Assembly (NCBI GenBank): GCA_001801055.1
Contig: MGWP01000035.1
Span: 27,918-60,236 of the forward strand
Reading direction: 5' to 3'
Length of the DNA stretch: 32,319 nt
Source of the DNA: Gallionellales bacterium GWA2_55_18
GTDB taxonomy: Bacteria; Pseudomonadota; Gammaproteobacteria; Burkholderiales; Gallionellaceae
Below, one piece after another: positions 13,017-23,108 of the stretch. The notes beneath the pieces are model-generated. The model worked only from the letters and a program-made list of their open reading frames with translations, made no database searches and was not told the DNA's origin. Made by a program: the position numbers and the translations under genes. Positions within the stretch are counted from its first letter, which is position 1. Each line of letters opens with the position of its first letter.

Positions 13017-13451
13017 TCAGAAAGAAGTTGAGTTGTAAGTAAATTCTTTGACTGCTGCGTCAGCAAATTTAATTACGATTGTTAACGTGCGCTGGGTACG
13101 ACTCGTCGCCCCGCTTGACTGGTTTGTATTTGCCATCCCACCACCAAGCAAACCACCACCAAGCCCAAAGGCTAGACCTGAAACCCCGCCCGAGCTGGTT
13201 GAATAGGCATAATCACTGCTCACCTTGTCGTATATCCAGGTTTCGACGCCATCCTTATCTTTGGTGACCATATTGGGCGAACCCAATGCCTTGGCAACAT
13301 CAGCCTGAGACATGCCAACCTTGATCTCCTTCTGCGCTACTCCCAGCGTCAGTTTTTGTTCACTGGAATCATTTAAGGCTTTTCGGTGATCACCAACTTG
13401 AGCGCAAGCCGGTAACAAAAGTAATGACAGCAACATGACAAATAATTTCAT
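13017..13451 (-). CDS. SmpA/OmlA (BamE-like) domain lipoprotein
   Basis: The 144-aa lipoprotein has the lipobox LLPAC in MKLFVMLLSLLLLPACAQVG. The mature N-terminal half has the SmpA/OmlA signature KEIKVGMSQADVAKALGSPN followed by ETWIYDK. A glycine-rich hydrophobic stretch (GLAFGLGGGLLGGGMAN) and a final strand (TLTIVIKFADAAVKEFTY) follow. BamE, the best-known member, belongs to the outer-membrane assembly complex, but this copy is embedded in an accessory operon, so it is not the housekeeping bamE. Its ATG overlaps the stop of the 72-aa gene as ATGA. Confidence 0.83.
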   Translation of the reverse strand: MKLFVMLLSLLLLPACAQVGDHRKALNDSSEQKLTLGVAQKEIKVGMSQADVAKALGSPNMVTKDKDGVETWIYDKVSSDYAYSTSSGGVSGLAFGLGGGLLGGGMANTNQSSGATSRTQRTLTIVIKFADAAVKEFTYNSTSF

Positions 13452-13666
13452 ACCCTATCCCCCTTCGATATGAATTTTTCAGGCTGCCAAGCCTTGTACG
13501 TCTTTAGCTTTGGCACAATCAGTTTTCGCCAAAGAAAAACAATCGCCAAAACTGCAAGAGCCAATAAGGCCAACTGCAATGCAATTGCCAGCAACTTGAC
13601 CATGATTATGAGCATCCCGAGTTTGATAAACACGAATGCCATGAGTAAACCGATAATCCAAATCAT
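13448..13666 (-). CDS. Small two-helix membrane protein, first gene of the island operon
   Basis: The 72-aa protein is dominated by hydrophobic sequence (MIWIIGLLMAFVFIKLGMLI, then ALQLALLALAVLAIVFLW), giving one or two transmembrane helices and a basic tail (LIVPKLKTYKAWQPEKF). AGGAGG before the ATG at 13666 is the strongest ribosome site in the operon. A predicted promoter with a WYL-type operator lies 46-77 bp upstream. The stop overlaps the next start. A fragment with a similar tail recurs at 12424-12513. No family name can be given. Confidence 0.75.
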   Translation of the reverse strand: MIWIIGLLMAFVFIKLGMLIIMVKLLAIALQLALLALAVLAIVFLWRKLIVPKLKTYKAWQPEKFISKGDRV

Positions 13667-13711
13667 GTGATTCCCTCCTATGTTGCTTGGCAAGAATTAC
13701 CAAGTGAGTGG

Positions 13712-13743
13712 ATCATAGAAGGGGGAAGCGACAGGGTATGTCG
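13712..13743 (-). promoter_or_regulatory. Island operon promoter with 15-bp palindromic operator
   Basis: Read on the minus strand, CGACATACCCTGTCG (13743-13729, half-sites CGACA/TGTCG) is followed after exactly 11 bases by TATGAT (13717-13712), a good -10. The -35 position falls inside the palindrome and does not resemble TTGACA. This suggests that a regulator bound there either blocks or recruits RNA polymerase. The same 15-mer with the same 11-base spacing precedes the WYL gene. Confidence 0.65.
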
Positions 13744-13831
13744 TTTTTTAAAATATTTCGTGTATCGAGTGCTGCTTTATGGGAAGACAAATCCTGCAAA
13801 TCTGCCGCCCCCAATAAACCGATTAAACAAT

Positions 13832-14734
13832 TCAAGTTACACGATCTATATACCCCTTCAACTCTCGATCCAACTCATCCTGCAACCCTTCCGGGCTGAT
13901 GATGCGAATGTGTGGAATCCAGTAGCGCACTATAGGCAGCACTTGATTTAGATGCCCTACCTTGGCAGATAAGATAAGGCCTCCATCTTCCAGTTCTTTT
14001 TCGACCACTTGATTGGCAATCAGCTTGCGGCGTTTGAAATAACCAGCCACCTCGCTGGCAATCTTCAGCACGATTTCCTTTTTCTCCTCACCAAGCCAGA
14101 TGCCATCTTCTTCGGCAAGCGTTTTGTCGATAGATGGATCTGACTCAAATTGGCTATCGAGCAATCGCAGCGATTCAATTTTTGCGAAGGAGAAGGTTTT
14201 TAGTTTTTCGCCATCTCTTGCAGCGAGATACCAGATACCCTTGTGGTTCATCAGTTTGAAAGGTGCAATCGACTCGTAATGCTTTGCGCCGTCGGCTTTG
14301 TTGTAATCGAACGCAATATGGCGGCGAGCAATGATGGCCTGTTCCAGCTCCCGGAACATCTGCTCTTTGCCAGCCAAGCTCTCGTAATTGTGCCCCTTCA
14401 CCAGCAGTGCCGATTGGATGCGGGAATCGAAGATGTCGCGCATGAATTCGTCAGAGAGCGACGGAAACAATCCGCGAACACCCGCCAAGCTGGCGAAGCG
14501 CTCGATGTCACGCGTGTTCAATTTGCCTAGAAAAGCTGGATCGAGGTGATATTTGGTGCCGGTTCTCTGCAACGGCAAATAGGCAAAGCGTTCGTTCAAA
14601 TCGCGTTGGACTGTACGGATATTCACTCCGAACTCATCGGCCAAATCTTGAGGGTCAAGCTTCTCGCCCTGATTGAGCTTCACCAGCATCATCGAAAGGC
14701 GGTAAACCAGCGTGTCGTGAGTTCCGGCGCTCAT
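13832..14734 (-). CDS. WYL-domain transcriptional regulator
   Basis: The 300-aa protein has an N-terminal winged HTH (KLDPQDLADEFGVNIRTVQR). A central region is followed by the WYL domain, which contains the literal motif in HKGIWYLAARDGEKLKTFSF, and a C-terminal WCX-like part (VVEKELEDGGLILSAKVGHL). WYL proteins sense ligands, often nucleotides or nucleic acid, and regulate DNA-damage and phage-defence genes. The ATG at 14734 was preferred over an in-frame GTG at 14755 because GGGG lies just upstream. The shared palindrome at its own promoter and at the neighbouring operon suggests autoregulation and control of that operon. Confidence 0.88.
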   Translation of the reverse strand: MSAGTHDTLVYRLSMMLVKLNQGEKLDPQDLADEFGVNIRTVQRDLNERFAYLPLQRTGTKYHLDPAFLGKLNTRDIERFASLAGVRGLFPSLSDEFMRDIFDSRIQSALLVKGHNYESLAGKEQMFRELEQAIIARRHIAFDYNKADGAKHYESIAPFKLMNHKGIWYLAARDGEKLKTFSFAKIESLRLLDSQFESDPSIDKTLAEEDGIWLGEEKKEIVLKIASEVAGYFKRRKLIANQVVEKELEDGGLILSAKVGHLNQVLPIVRYWIPHIRIISPEGLQDELDRELKGYIDRVT

Positions 14735-14774
14735 TGGCTTACCCCGCTGACGCACTGACGTAGTGATCCTTCCG

Positions 14775-14810
14775 TAAGCATTGTTGTAAGCATTGTTGCA
14801 AGCATCATTC
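14775..14810 (-). repeat. Tandem 12-bp repeats in the WYL gene leader
   Basis: TAAGCATTGTTG occurs twice back to back (14775-14786 and 14787-14798). A degenerate third copy (CAAGCATCATTC) follows at 14799-14810. They lie in the 5' untranslated region, about 40 bp before the WYL start codon and downstream of the predicted promoter. Confidence 0.7.
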
Positions 14811-14836
14811 CCAACCTTTTATATTCAAGTGGGAGC

Positions 14837-14868
14837 ATCTTAAACATGATGGGCGACAGGGTATGTCG
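14837..14868 (-). promoter_or_regulatory. WYL gene promoter with the same palindromic operator
   Basis: Read on the minus strand, CGACATACCCTGTCG (14868-14854) is followed after 11 bases by TAAGAT (14842-14837). The arrangement is identical to that at 13743-13712. The + strand identity extends over 19 bases, GCGACAGGGTATGTCGTTT. The promoter lies about 100 bp before the WYL start codon. Confidence 0.65.
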
Positions 14869-15078
14869 TTTCTCAAGGATTATTGAACATTAACAAATCT
14901 TGCCTCCATAGCTCACTTACTCTACATGCTCATCAGCAAAATTCATGTAAGCCGAAAGACCTATATATCTGCCTTGTGTCATTTGAAGCCGAGATAACTT
15001 CCCCACAATTTCCGTGGATGCCCCTGTCGATACCATGTGAACAACCCCAAAACTTCCAGCCGAGTCAGCGCAATACTC

Positions 15079-15630
15079 TCACTGATGCGCCTCAGGCTCC
15101 GGAAACAATTCTTCCTTGAAACCGAATTGGGTGATATCCCTGATGCGCGCCGGAAACAGTATTCCGTCCAGATGGTCGCATTCATGTTGCACCACGCGCG
15201 CATGAAACCCGCTTACCATCCTGTCTATCGGCGCGCCGTTTTCATCGTAGCCCTGATAACGGATATTCCGGAAGCGCGGCACCAGGCCGCGCAGTCCGGG
15301 TATGCTCAGGCACCCTTCCCAGGCCTGCTCGGTTTCATCATCCAGCGGCGTGACGATGGGATTGATGAGTACGGTTTCCGGCACGGCTTCCGCATCCGGG
15401 TAACGCGAATTTTGCCTGTCCTGATCATCTTGCGGAGGTACGCCGAAAATCACGACACGCAGGCTCACGCCGACCTGCGGTGCGGCCAAGCCCACGCCGT
15501 TCAGGGATTGCATGGTATCGCGCATATCTTCCAGCAGTGCGCGCAACTCGACGCTGCCAAAGCCGCTGACCGGTTCCGAGCGCTGCAACAGCCGCGCATT
15601 CCCCATGCGCAGCACCGGTCTAACGGACAT
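15079..15630 (-). CDS. def: Peptide deformylase
   Basis: The 183-aa metalloenzyme removes the formyl group from the initiator methionine of new proteins. All three signature motifs are present: [18 protein letters not shown] (metal-ligand Cys) and QHECDHLDG (metal-ligand His pair and catalytic Glu). The ATG at 15630 ([10 protein letters not shown]) fits the family start; an in-frame codon 11 residues upstream is less likely. It is not next to fmt in this window, so it may be a second deformylase copy. It lies downstream of the phosphorylase gene on the same strand, with a hairpin in between. Confidence 0.94.
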   Translation of the reverse strand: MSVRPVLRMGNARLLQRSEPVSGFGSVELRALLEDMRDTMQSLNGVGLAAPQVGVSLRVVIFGVPPQDDQDRQNSRYPDAEAVPETVLINPIVTPLDDETEQAWEGCLSIPGLRGLVPRFRNIRYQGYDENGAPIDRMVSGFHARVVQHECDHLDGILFPARIRDITQFGFKEELFPEPEAHQ

Positions 15631-15684
15631 AGCAAATGCTACCCTGATAATGAAGCTTGCCATGCCCGTTTCCCTCTCTCCTAG

Positions 15685-15708
15685 CTCTCTCCCGCCTGCG
15701 GGAGAGAG
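15685..15708. repeat. 11-bp stem hairpin between phosphorylase gene and def
   Basis: CTCTCTCCCGC-CT-GCGGGAGAGAG is a perfect 11-bp stem with a 2-base gap. It could slow or end transcription from the phosphorylase gene, but no T-run follows on either strand. It resembles the abundant GGGAGAG-type intergenic palindromes. Confidence 0.6.
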
Positions 15709-15737
15709 GGACGCAGTCTCGCTGCGCGAGTTTCACT

Positions 15738-16484
15738 TTAATCGCCATCGCCACTCACCACGCATCCGAGGATGCTGCGCACCCGCTCCATTGCCACACT
15801 CGCAACAGCATTGACCCGCTCCACACTCACGCCTTGCTGGTTATCGCCGCGCCCCGCCGCATGATTCACCACCACGGCGATGATGGCGTATTTCATATCC
15901 AGCTCCATCGCCAGCGCGGTTTCCGGCATTCCGGTCATACCGACCATATCCGCGCCGTCGCGTTCGTAGCGGTTGACCTCGGCGATGCTGTCGAGGCGCG
16001 GCCCTTGCGTTGCGGCATACACGCCTCCATCCACACAAGGCTGCTGCACGGCTTTCGCGCTGCGCAAAATATGCTCGCGCAATTTCGGGCAATAGGGCAA
16101 GGTGAAATTGGCGTTGGTATAGACCGCGTCGCGCGTATCGTAAAAGGTCGCATCGCGCCCGTGGGTGTAGTCGATGATCTGGTCCGGCACGACAATGGTG
16201 CCAGGCGTCAAATCGGCGCGAATGCCCCCAACCGTTGCAATCGAAACCACTTTGCTCACGCCCTGTTCGCGCAATGCCCACAGGTTGGCCCGGTAGTTCA
16301 CCAGGTGCGGCGGAATGATGTGCCCATAACCGTGGCGCGCCAGGAAAATCACCTCATGCTGATCCAGCGTGCCAAACAGGAATGCGCCGGACGGTTCGCC
16401 ATAAGGCGTGCGCATTACTTGCCGATGGGTGATCTCCAAATTCGCCAGTTCGGTCAGGCCATGGCCGCCAATGATTGCCAACAT
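15738..16484 (-). CDS. S-methyl-5'-thioinosine / thioadenosine phosphorylase
   Basis: The 248-aa protein belongs to the MTAP/PNP family. It starts MLAIIGGHGLTELANLEITH and has FLARHGYGHIIPPHLVNYRA, VVSIATVGGIRADLTPGTIV and MVGMTGMPETALAMEL. These enzymes phosphorolyse methylthio-purine nucleosides from polyamine synthesis into methylthioribose-1-phosphate and the free base. The short form and TGMPE sequence suggest the methylthioinosine type described in Pseudomonas, which releases hypoxanthine. That fits its place after hpt, which salvages hypoxanthine. The Shine-Dalgarno (GGAGG) lies inside a MITE-like element inserted just upstream. The exact substrate is inferred. Confidence 0.88.
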   Translation of the reverse strand: MLAIIGGHGLTELANLEITHRQVMRTPYGEPSGAFLFGTLDQHEVIFLARHGYGHIIPPHLVNYRANLWALREQGVSKVVSIATVGGIRADLTPGTIVVPDQIIDYTHGRDATFYDTRDAVYTNANFTLPYCPKLREHILRSAKAVQQPCVDGGVYAATQGPRLDSIAEVNRYERDGADMVGMTGMPETALAMELDMKYAIIAVVVNHAAGRGDNQQGVSVERVNAVASVAMERVRSILGCVVSGDGD

Positions 16485-16729
16485 TAGAAAACCTCCAAAA
16501 ATTTACTGCGCGGTTCGATAGCGGCGTTGCACGGTGCTCGCTCGTCGCCTACCCAATTGGTATGTCTCTGTCGCTGCGCGCCGTGCGCCTTGCTCTCGAA
16601 GCGGCGGCTGCGACACGTTACTGGCGAAGCCAGCCGATTGCGGGAGCAGCCGCGAGTTGCCTTTCCCGCGCCTGATGCTTCGCAACTCCGTGTCAAGGCA
16701 ACATCGCTACAATTTTTTGAGGTTTTCAT
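16484..16729 (-). CDS. 81-codon ORF carried by the MITE-like element
   Basis: The frame begins at the ATG formed where the element joins the hpt stop (TAATG) and ends at a TAA that overlaps the phosphorylase ATG (TAATG again). It would be translated by coupling to hpt through the AAGGAG at the hpt end. The peptide (MKTSKNCSDVALTRSCEASG and onward, rich in R, S, C and A) looks like translated repeat DNA, not a folded protein. Its likely value is to keep ribosomes moving through the insert. No function is claimed. Confidence 0.35.
   Translation of the reverse strand: MKTSKNCSDVALTRSCEASGAGKATRGCSRNRLASPVTCRSRRFESKAHGAQRQRHTNWVGDERAPCNAAIEPRSKFLEVF
16487..16727. mobile_element. 241-bp MITE-like element between hpt and the phosphorylase gene
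   Basis: Terminal inverted repeats GAAAACCTCCAAAAATT (16487-16503) and its near complement (16711-16727) match at 16 of 17 positions. The 4-bp duplication ATTA flanks the element (16483-16486 and 16728-16731). A second inner pair, TAGCGGCGTTGC and TAGCGATGTTGC in reverse, extends the symmetry. Removing the insert and one ATTA restores AAGGAGAAATAATG, an hpt stop overlapping the phosphorylase start. No transposase is encoded. Confidence 0.75.
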
Positions 16730-17280
16730 TATTTCTCCTTTACTGCATAAATGGCGGGCAAATTACGCCACGCCCCTTCGATGTCCATGCCGTAGCCGAA
16801 CACAAAACGGTTCGGCAACTCCACCCCGACAAAATCAGCATGGATCGGCTTGGGCTTGTCATGCCGCTTGTCGGCAAATACCGCACTGTAAAATTTGCTT
16901 GCTCCGAGTTTCATCACGAGCTGGTGCAATGCCGCCATAGTATGCCCCTCATCGAGAACATCATCCAGCACCAGCACGACGCGGTTGCGGACATTCTCGT
17001 GCGGCTCGACTTTCCAGTGCATCTGCCCGCCCTGCCGCGCATCGCCATAGCGCGACACATGCACATAATCAAAATCCAGCGGAAAATCGAGCAACGGCAA
17101 TAATTGCCCGGTAAATACCACCGCGCCGCCCATTACCGACAGCACCAGCGGATGCGTGTCTGCCAAGGCGGCATTGATCTGCTGCGCGACCTTGTGCAGG
17201 GATGCCTGCACCTGCTCCGCCGAATACAGCAATTCGGCCTGTTGCAGGATATCGCGGGAGCGCTGGATGGATGCAGCCAT
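16729..17280 (-). CDS. hpt: Hypoxanthine-guanine phosphoribosyltransferase
   Basis: The 183-aa purine salvage enzyme attaches phosphoribosyl to hypoxanthine or guanine. The PRPP-binding motif VVLVLDDVLDEGHTMAAL is clear, as are VLSVMGGAVVFTGQLLPLLD and the C-terminal FVGVELPNRFVFGYGMDIEG. The ATG at 17280 was chosen because TAGGA precedes it; the frame extends 28 codons upstream through repeat DNA. Before insertion of the MITE-like element, its stop would have overlapped the next start. It pairs naturally with the downstream phosphorylase, which can supply hypoxanthine. Confidence 0.93.
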   Translation of the reverse strand: MAASIQRSRDILQQAELLYSAEQVQASLHKVAQQINAALADTHPLVLSVMGGAVVFTGQLLPLLDFPLDFDYVHVSRYGDARQGGQMHWKVEPHENVRNRVVLVLDDVLDEGHTMAALHQLVMKLGASKFYSAVFADKRHDKPKPIHADFVGVELPNRFVFGYGMDIEGAWRNLPAIYAVKEK

Positions 17281-17331
17281 GATTTTTCCTAAGCCGGGCG
17301 AGCCGGAACAAAATGTAGGAAGCCGTCTTCT

Positions 17332-17415
17332 CGTAGGTTGGGCAAAGCGCAGCGTGCCCAACAAACAGAGGTATCATTATCGATGTTGGGCACGCTGCGC
17401 TTTGCCCAACCTACG
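17332..17415. repeat. 31-bp perfect inverted repeat between galU and hpt
   Basis: The arms 17332-17362 and 17385-17415 are exact reverse complements (starting CGTAGGTTGGGCAAAGCGCA), with a 22-bp spacer. It lies between the hpt start and the galU stop. As RNA it would fold into a very stable hairpin and could act as the galU terminator, although no T-run follows. Confidence 0.85.
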
Positions 17416-17438
17416 CACTGAACCGCAATACTCATACC

Positions 17439-18305
17439 TTATTCAAGACTATCCAGATATGCGGCGAACTCATCGCGCACTTCCGGATGCTTCAGCCCCA
17501 ATGCCACCATCGCCTTGAGGTAACCCAGCTTGGAACCGCAATCATAGCGCGTGCCCTTGAAGCGATAAGCCAGCATTTTTTCTTCCCGCATCAGTGCGGC
17601 AATCCCGTCGGTCAACTGGATCTCCCCGCCCGCCCCGGCCTGCACTTTTTCCAGATAATGGAAGATGCGCGGCGTGAGAATATAACGCCCCACCACGGCA
17701 AGGGTCGATGGCGCGTCTTCCGGTTTGGGTTTTTCGACGATGGCGTTCACCTGCTCCAGATCATCTGCCAGCGGCTTGCTGCCGACGATGCCATACTGGC
17801 GGGTCTGGTCGCGCGGCACATCCTGCACGCCCAGGATCGAACACTGGTGCTGCCTGAATATATCCACCATCTGCTTGACGATGGGCGGTTCCCCGTCGAT
17901 CAAATCATCCGCGAGTATCACCGCGAACGGTTCGTCCTGTACCACCGGCTGTGCGCACAATACCGCATGCCCAAGCCCCAGCGGTTCTGCCTGGCGAATG
18001 TAGATGCAGTTGATATGCGCGGGAATCACTTCGCGTACCAGGCACAGCAATTCTTCTTTGCCGCTCATCGCCAGTTCCGCTTCCAGTTCGTAGGCCTTGT
18101 CAAAATGATCCTCGATCGCGCGCTTGTTGCGCCCGGTGATGAATACCATGTCGGTGATGCCCGCCGCCACAGCCTCTTCCACCGCATACTGGATCAGCGG
18201 CTTGTCCACGACCGGCATCATTTCCTTCGGGCTGGCCTTGGTGGCCGGAAGAAAACGGCTGCCCATGCCAGCGACCGGAAACACGGCTTTGGTGATTTTT
18301 TTCAT
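17439..18305 (-). CDS. galU: UTP-glucose-1-phosphate uridylyltransferase
   Basis: The 288-aa enzyme makes UDP-glucose from UTP and glucose-1-phosphate for envelope polysaccharides. The nucleotide-binding start [20 protein letters not shown] is followed by [57 protein letters not shown] and [13 protein letters not shown] are all typical. The length is normal. UDP-glucose leads to UDP-glucuronate, the starting point for the aminoarabinose pathway encoded further along on the same strand, but there is no direct linkage. It lies 29 bp downstream of ligA. Confidence 0.96.
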   Translation of the reverse strand: MKKITKAVFPVAGMGSRFLPATKASPKEMMPVVDKPLIQYAVEEAVAAGITDMVFITGRNKRAIEDHFDKAYELEAELAMSGKEELLCLVREVIPAHINCIYIRQAEPLGLGHAVLCAQPVVQDEPFAVILADDLIDGEPPIVKQMVDIFRQHQCSILGVQDVPRDQTRQYGIVGSKPLADDLEQVNAIVEKPKPEDAPSTLAVVGRYILTPRIFHYLEKVQAGAGGEIQLTDGIAALMREEKMLAYRFKGTRYDCGSKLGYLKAMVALGLKHPEVRDEFAAYLDSLE

Positions 18306-18334
18306 ATCATATCCAATAACATCAACTTGCCGGG

Positions 18335-21462
<3,128 letters not shown>

Positions 21463-21610
21463 ATTCCAAATGGAACCTTTAAATACCAAAAAAGCAGGTA
21501 ATGAAAATTCTATGCACAGATTATCTCAAGCTGGTTGATAAACGGCAAAGGCAAACAACGGTGATGTCAAACTTCATAGGCCTTTGACATCGCATATCCT
21601 CGGTATTACG

Positions 21611-22804
21611 CTACTCCGCGAACATGAAACGACCCGGAAAAATCTTCCATTTTTCTGGGGATTCCGCCGCCACAACCTTATCTCCCCTGCCTCCGACATG
21701 TGACAGGTCGATATCTTTTGGGGGTAGGTAACTGTTGTTTTTCAGATCATAGACAATCCGGACTACCGGCTGGGTCAGGTTTTTATTCTGCTTGATAACG
21801 ATCCCGAGCTTGTCGCTCTCCAGCCGCGCCAATGTTCCAACAGGGTAAATTCCGATTGTTTTGATGAACTGCTGAACCATATCCATGTGAAACAATTTGC
21901 CCGCTCCCTGAAATAGATTCTTGATAACCTGGCAGGGGTCTTCGGCCGCTCCATATGGGCGAATGGAAATACTGGCGTCATAGACATCCGCAATGGATGC
22001 CATCTGCCCAACTATGGAAATGTCATTTCCCTTCAATTGATAGGGGTAGCCGGTTCCGTCATACCGCTCATGGTGCTCCATGGCTATCGAGATCGCCTTT
22101 TCTGGAAAAGTGCCGGAGTTAATCATCACTTCCCCTCCCCACGACGGGTGTTTTTTGATGACATCCAGTTCTTCGGAGGTCAGTTTTCCCGGTTTGCTCA
22201 GAATAGCATCGGGAATCCGGATAGTTCCAATATCATGGAACAAGCCACCAAGGCCAACATCGAGTAATTCATCTTTAGCCATCCCCATGGTCCGCCCAAA
22301 GGCCATCATCAACGCGCAATGGCTTACCGAATGCTCCAACACGTAGCCATCCTTTTTTTTCTTGCGGCAAACCGTGACAATAGCATCCTTATTTTCACTG
22401 ACCGAGCTATAAATTTCCTCAAGCAACAGCCTTACCGGCTCCATTTTTATTTTTCCGCCGGAGCGGATTTCGCCAATGGAGTTTTTCAATGTGGCACTGG
22501 CTTTGCTCAGAATAATTCTGGCATCGTGAAGCTCCTCCTCCAACGACCTCGGCTCACGAAAAGTTTCATTTTCCAGCTGCGCAAGCTCGTCCTCATCCGG
22601 CCCCTCATAAACATTCAGCCCTTTTTCCGGGTCAATGTACAGACTTTTGATGCCCAGCTTTGCAATCAGCGCAATCTCATTCTGGCTTTCTATTATGAAA
22701 TTTCTGGTTTCTCCGATCCGCATCCGCTCTCTCAGCCCGCATTTGATTTCATCAATATACATACCCGGAACCAACTGCTGTATCGTGATCAATTCTCTCG
22801 CCAT
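21611..22804 (-). CDS. HD-GYP domain protein (DUF3391 type)
   Basis: The 397-aa protein has an N-terminal DUF3391-like domain (ITIQQLVPGMYIDEIKCG) and an HD-GYP domain. The HD-GYP motifs are HSVSHCALMMAFGRTMG, LFHDIGTIRIP, KHPSWGGEVM, MEHHERYDGTGYP and IADVYDA. HD-GYP proteins hydrolyse c-di-GMP or serve as its receptors. The metal-binding His/Asp residues and the GYP triplet are present, but the usual HDIGK reads HDIGT, a change at a conserved lysine that might affect activity. It is cytoplasmic. It is monocistronic or follows its own promoter, since 148 bp separate it from zipA. Confidence 0.9.
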   Translation of the reverse strand: MARELITIQQLVPGMYIDEIKCGLRERMRIGETRNFIIESQNEIALIAKLGIKSLYIDPEKGLNVYEGPDEDELAQLENETFREPRSLEEELHDARIILSKASATLKNSIGEIRSGGKIKMEPVRLLLEEIYSSVSENKDAIVTVCRKKKKDGYVLEHSVSHCALMMAFGRTMGMAKDELLDVGLGGLFHDIGTIRIPDAILSKPGKLTSEELDVIKKHPSWGGEVMINSGTFPEKAISIAMEHHERYDGTGYPYQLKGNDISIVGQMASIADVYDASISIRPYGAAEDPCQVIKNLFQGAGKLFHMDMVQQFIKTIGIYPVGTLARLESDKLGIVIKQNKNLTQPVVRIVYDLKNNSYLPPKDIDLSHVGGRGDKVVAAESPEKWKIFPGRFMFAE

Positions 22805-23108
22805 CGCAAATCCTTCCGCCCAAAAACATCACCTGAACTCTTCCCTGCCCGATTATATCAACAGCTCATTCACTTTCGCAGCAACCCTTACCCCGATGCC
22901 AATAGTCTCACAAATTGAGCAAAGGCAAGGATATGAACAACACATTTCCATATTTGGAATGCGCTAAGCATTTCGGCCATACTCAAGGTAAGTTTTTCAA
23001 TTCAGGGAACCTCAAAAATTCAGGGTTCGCCCAAATGCAAAACGCAACAAAAGAGTAAACAGGCACGCGTAGCGGATGCGTGCAAAGGTGGATTTTTAGC
23101 GGTCTGGT
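22805..23108. other. Gap between HD-GYP gene and arnD
   Basis: This 304-bp gap has no convincing gene. A 41-codon plus-strand ORF (22933-23058, MNNTFPYLECAKHFGHTQGK) has a weak AGG before it and no neighbours on its strand. It contains a short direct repeat, AATTCAGGG (twice near 23000-23025), and an inverted repeat GCACGC...GCGTGC. I treat it as a probable regulatory and repeat region. Confidence 0.4.

Noticed and set aside
13670-13951. Plus-strand open frame (94 codons) across the operon promoter
   Set aside because: Overlaps the promoter and the WYL gene end; no ribosome site and no homologous-looking sequence.
15657-16487. 276-codon plus-strand open frame
   Set aside because: Exact antisense of the methylthio-nucleoside phosphorylase gene; the peptide is His/Arg-rich and has no recognisable motif.
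17332-17415. Classical rho-independent terminator for galU
   Set aside because: The stem is very strong but no T-run follows on the minus strand, so it is recorded as an inverted repeat only.
22933-23058. 41-codon ORF MNNTFPYLECAKHFGH...
   Set aside because: Weak ribosome site, no partner genes on its strand, and it lies in repeat-containing intergenic DNA.
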